NCBI GenBank assembly: GCA_026387845.1 | Contig: JAPLKX010000578.1 | Span: 1-8,714, forward strand | DNA from: Candidatus Hydrogenedentota bacterium | GTDB taxonomy: Bacteria > Hydrogenedentota > Hydrogenedentia > Hydrogenedentales > SLHB01 | DNA: 8,714 bases | Direction of reading: 5' to 3' | Shown: positions 6,737-8,714 of the stretch, one piece after another | Layout of the letters: every line of letters starts with the position of its first letter | Numbering within the stretch: the first letter of the stretch is position 1 | Notes under the pieces: generated by a model | Database searches by the model: none | Told to the model about the DNA's origin: nothing | Seen by the model: only the letters and a program-made list of their open reading frames with translations | Translations under genes and position numbers: made by a program

Positions 6737-6784
6737 AATAAATGGAATAAATGGTGACCCCACCGTTTACCCCCGTTTACCCCC
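6737..6784. repeat. Tandem repeats flanking a 9-bp-stem hairpin
   Basis: AATAAATGG occurs twice in tandem (6737-6745, 6746-6754) and CGTTTACCCC twice in tandem (6764-6773, 6774-6783), with a partial third copy. Between and overlapping them is a hairpin: TAAATGGTG (6748-6756), loop ACCC, CACCGTTTA (6761-6769), nine pairs including one G-T. This is the only structured part of the 206-bp gap between the GNAT remnant and the next gene; the rest shows only a poly-A run at 6841-6847. It resembles a REP-like or element-end sequence, but no transposase is near. Confidence 0.6.
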
Positions 6785-6874
6785 GTACATGTCACATAGT
6801 CGGACGCTACTGCAAGAAGTACTAATACACCAAACTTAAGAAAAAAACCGATCCTGATGTCCTTTTTCGCGCTC

Positions 6875-8173
6875 TCATTTGGTTTTCCCTCTTAAAGGTT
6901 TTTTTCTCCGCTTATATCTAACCGCAATAACCGCAACTGCAACTAATGCGATTACTGAGACCAAACCAGTGATCATACCGACTCGCAAGTGAGACGAGGA
7001 CGCTGCAACGTTTTCGGAAGTCACAGTAGCCTCTGGAGTCGATATTGTTTCTAAAGAAGCATCAAGCATATCTTTCTTGCTGTCATCGATTGCATCCGCC
7101 CCGATTGATTGCGCGGTGGGTACCAGACCCTCCAGTACTGACTCTTCAATCCATTTGCCTTGATAGTACTTGAGTATCTCCTCCGACCCGTCTGAATACT
7201 TCTTGATTACGTCCACGCTCGCCGGAAGGGTCAAAGCATCCAATTGGAACTGCTCGGGCGGCACGTCAACATCAAGCTTCAGGTCCGTAATATCGCAAGT
7301 GGCGGTACGCATCACAAGGGCGGATTCATAACTATTCAGGTAGCTGTTCGAAAGGACATCGTCTAACGTGACCGGGGCTAAGGCTTTCCAGTCGGACTCT
7401 CCCTCATTCATGAAGCTTCGCTGTATGAGGCGCACGGGGAAAAACAACCCCGGCTTTACCTCTTGCACTGTGACTTCATCGTCAACGCGAACTGAACCAT
7501 TGGGATGGTACGCAATTACGCGTGTGATTAGAAAGGACATGTCGGGATCTATAACATATTGCACTTCCGGCTTTCCCTTCCCCTCACCTTCGACATACCC
7601 CCGCTCCACTACGTACAGTTGTTTCCCCGATTGCGTCGTAAACGCTCTTACGGTCCATTCCGCCTTGATAGACGTATCCTTGATCACCTCGGAAAGCATT
7701 CTCTGTCCAGTACCAAATCCATATTTCATTAGGTCCACTAGCCGAGTCAATTGTAGAGTAACGTCTCCATCTTCGGAAAGGCGATCCTTTGAGGCATGCT
7801 CGTACAAATACGCGGTTCCTGAGCCAACAGACCACGTCGCTACGTACTCATTGTTCTTAACGACCCGCTCAGTTTGGTTGACGCTTGTTTTTTCATTTTG
7901 GGCCTTCTTAACTGTCTCCGCTTGTTGTGTAGTTTCAATCCACAAAGATTCGCCCTTGCGGATCTCCTTATAGGCGCACCCGCCAATTTCCTTTTCTTGT
8001 TTGTTTTCTCTTGTGAGTGTCATTGACATGTCAAATGAGTAGGACGAGATTTTAGCTCTCGCTGCTTCCTGGTGAGCACAAAAAAGGTCAAGTAATTCTT
8101 TGGATGATTCAGCCCATGCGCCCGTTGCAGCGACAGTCACTGCGACTACTACATACCTAAGAATATCTTTCAT
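6875..8173 (-). CDS. Secreted LolA-like protein with C-terminal membrane anchor
   Basis: 432 residues from ATG 8171-8173. A TTG at 8180-8182 would add three residues, but the AGGG (rc of about 8187-8190) lies only about 3 bases from it, against about 12 from the ATG. Neither spacing is ideal. The start is a signal peptide (MKDILRYVVVAVTVAATGAWA, cut before ESS). Residues about 25-310 are rich in alternating beta strands and have the flavour of outer-membrane lipoprotein-sorting (LolA/LolB-fold) proteins, for example YVIDPDMSFLITRVIAY followed by GSVRVDDEVTVQEVKPG. A Ser/Thr/Ala-rich stretch (about 355-395) leads to one transmembrane helix (about 398-418) and a basic tail RYKRRKK, so it is probably anchored with the body outside the cytoplasmic membrane. 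I do not recognise a named family. Base composition is clearly more AT-rich than the genes at 1-6067, which suggests transfer or a different source. The AT-rich leader at 8183-8225 contains TATACT and TACAAT as possible -10 elements. Confidence 0.8.
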   Translation of the reverse strand: MKDILRYVVVAVTVAATGAWAESSKELLDLFCAHQEAARAKISSYSFDMSMTLTRENKQEKEIGGCAYKEIRKGESLWIETTQQAETVKKAQNEKTSVNQTERVVKNNEYVATWSVGSGTAYLYEHASKDRLSEDGDVTLQLTRLVDLMKYGFGTGQRMLSEVIKDTSIKAEWTVRAFTTQSGKQLYVVERGYVEGEGKGKPEVQYVIDPDMSFLITRVIAYHPNGSVRVDDEVTVQEVKPGLFFPVRLIQRSFMNEGESDWKALAPVTLDDVLSNSYLNSYESALVMRTATCDITDLKLDVDVPPEQFQLDALTLPASVDVIKKYSDGSEEILKYYQGKWIEESVLEGLVPTAQSIGADAIDDSKKDMLDASLETISTPEATVTSENVAASSSHLRVGMITGLVSVIALVAVAVIAVRYKRRKKPLRGKTK

Positions 8174-8298
8174 TTGGGGCAATATCCCTATTTTGTTATC
8201 TATTAACTATATTGTAGTATAAGTGGTCCAACCGAAAAGTTACCCCCGATCCTGTTTTGCTTTCGGATGCCTTTCTAACAGCATAAACGTGTACACCT

Positions 8299-8569
8299 TT
8301 ACGAAATACAACGGAAAAGTGAATGCAGCGCTTGCAGGCATTGCTTCTTACAGAATTCTCACTCAACCAATAAACGCGCCTGGTCCGTCAGGGGTTGACG
8401 AAGTTCCATATCTCGCCAAATCGCTTGTATGGCGCCGTCAATCGCGGCAGGGTCTTTTTCGCGTACCAGGAATCCAATGACGTCATGTTTAACGGCTTCC
8501 GGAATGAAACCTGTGTCCGTCGCGACGATCGGGACATTGCAGGTCATAGCTTTCGAATCGCAGTGTTTA
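8299..8569 (-). pseudogene. GT4-type glycosyltransferase, C-terminal fragment
   Basis: Reading leftwards from 8569, the frame gives KAMTCNVPIVATDTGFIPEA, then VIGFLVREKDPAAIDGAI, the C-terminal nucleotide-sugar-binding signature of GT-B family 4 glycosyltransferases. Everything upstream is missing because the sequence changes at 8570 into an unrelated repeat. The residue normally glutamate in EAMACG (second Glu of the E-x7-E motif) is Lys here (codon 8551-8553). The frame stops at a TGA (8359-8361) after ARLLVE; beyond it the same frame continues as EFCKK and further to a TAA at 8299-8301. Family members usually read through this point as VExEFS, so a CGA-to-TGA change is a likely cause. TGA is an ordinary stop elsewhere here (6067 and 6875 genes). 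I call it a decayed remnant. Confidence 0.7.
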
Positions 8570-8714
8570 CCTTTAGACTCTTGCGAATCTCCGCAAAACC
8601 AACCAGCCAACCAGCAGGATGGGCGCCCAAACCGGCAGCCACACCCCAACCCAAATCAACTTGGTGATCAACACCCGGCCAAATCCAACCAATGACCGCA
8701 CGGCCTCGGTCGAC
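8570..8714. repeat. Direct repeat copy B, reaching the window end
   Basis: Second copy of 2446-2590, same orientation. The first 25 bases match, position 8595 differs (A instead of C), and the remaining 119 bases to the end of the window are identical. The left border falls inside the glycosyltransferase fragment with no homology between the two left flanks. Confidence 0.97.
8573..8714 (-). CDS. 3' end of a second DUF4349 gene copy, cut by window end
   Basis: The repeat carries the last 46 codons of the DUF4349 protein in frame: the second transmembrane helix and the tail RRFARV with its TAA (8573-8575). The single difference from the first copy turns the Trp before RRFARV into Leu. Whether a complete second gene, and perhaps a second sigma gene, lies to the right cannot be seen. 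An assembly artefact is a serious alternative. Confidence 0.55.
   Translation of the reverse strand, partial: STEAVRSLVGFGRVLITKLIWVGVWLPVWAPILLVGWLVLRRFARV

Noticed and set aside
7368..7973. Plus-strand open frame opposite the LolA-like gene
   Set aside because: No domain or signal features; the minus-strand frame is twice as long and has a signal peptide and a membrane anchor.
8180..8182. TTG as start codon of the LolA-like gene
   Set aside because: It adds only MPQ before the signal peptide and sits too close to the purine-rich AGGG; the ATG at 8171-8173 gives a standard signal peptide start.
8223..8298. Short open frames between the LolA-like gene and the glycosyltransferase fragment
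   Set aside because: No ribosome binding site, no family resemblance, and they run antisense through the glycosyltransferase remnant.
8359..8361. In-frame TGA as a recoded codon (selenocysteine or alternative code)
   Set aside because: TGA ends the isomerase-like and LolA-like genes normally, no SECIS-like context is seen, and the gene is already a fragment; simple mutation explains it better.
2446..8714. Composite transposon or insertion sequence bounded by the two direct repeats
   Set aside because: There is no transposase, no terminal inverted repeats, no target-site duplication, and the repeat itself is coding sequence of the DUF4349 gene.

Overview
The window is a piece of a GC-rich bacterial genome, probably an uncultured Planctomycetota- or Hydrogenedentota-like lineage. 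This is inferred from the Gfo/Idh/MocA subtype with a WLGP...DYSGG core, an ECF sigma factor coupled to a DUF4349 membrane protein, a Tat-exported sugar-isomerase-like protein and a two-domain secreted thioredoxin protein. No marker gene is present, so the assignment is tentative. I see no rRNA, tRNA, CRISPR array or transposase.

Left part (1-4229). The window opens inside a Gfo/Idh/MocA oxidoreductase gene (plus strand). Next is a secreted protein with two thioredoxin folds in tandem, each with its own CxxC, behind a plausible sigma70-type promoter. Convergent to these, on the minus strand, is a two-gene operon: an ECF sigma factor and, overlapping it by ATGA, a double-membrane-spanning DUF4349 protein whose N-terminus looks like an anti-sigma domain without zinc ligands. 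A GAAC-N16-CGTTA element upstream of the sigma gene fits an autoregulated ECF promoter.

Middle (4230-6067). A divergent intergenic region of about 370 bp leads to a complete gene for a Tat-exported protein of the L-fucose/L-arabinose isomerase-like superfamily.

Right part (6068-8714). This part is mosaic and partly decayed. A ParD-type antitoxin stops being recognisable after about 44 residues and runs straight into a GNAT acetyltransferase lacking its N-terminus, in another frame and with a second frameshift near its C-terminus. A small cluster of tandem repeats plus a hairpin follows. Then comes an intact, visibly AT-richer gene for a secreted, C-terminally membrane-anchored protein of LolA-like appearance. 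After that is the C-terminal fragment of a GT4-type glycosyltransferase. At base 8570 the fragment changes abruptly into a second copy of the 3' end of the DUF4349 gene (144 of 145 bases identical to 2446-2590), which runs off the window end.

The working genes point to envelope stress signalling (ECF sigma/DUF4349), extracytoplasmic redox chemistry and sugar metabolism. I do not see a convincing new multi-gene system. The strongest anomaly is the 6124-bp-spaced direct repeat, which fits either a tandem duplication or circular junction, or an assembly artefact at a contig end.
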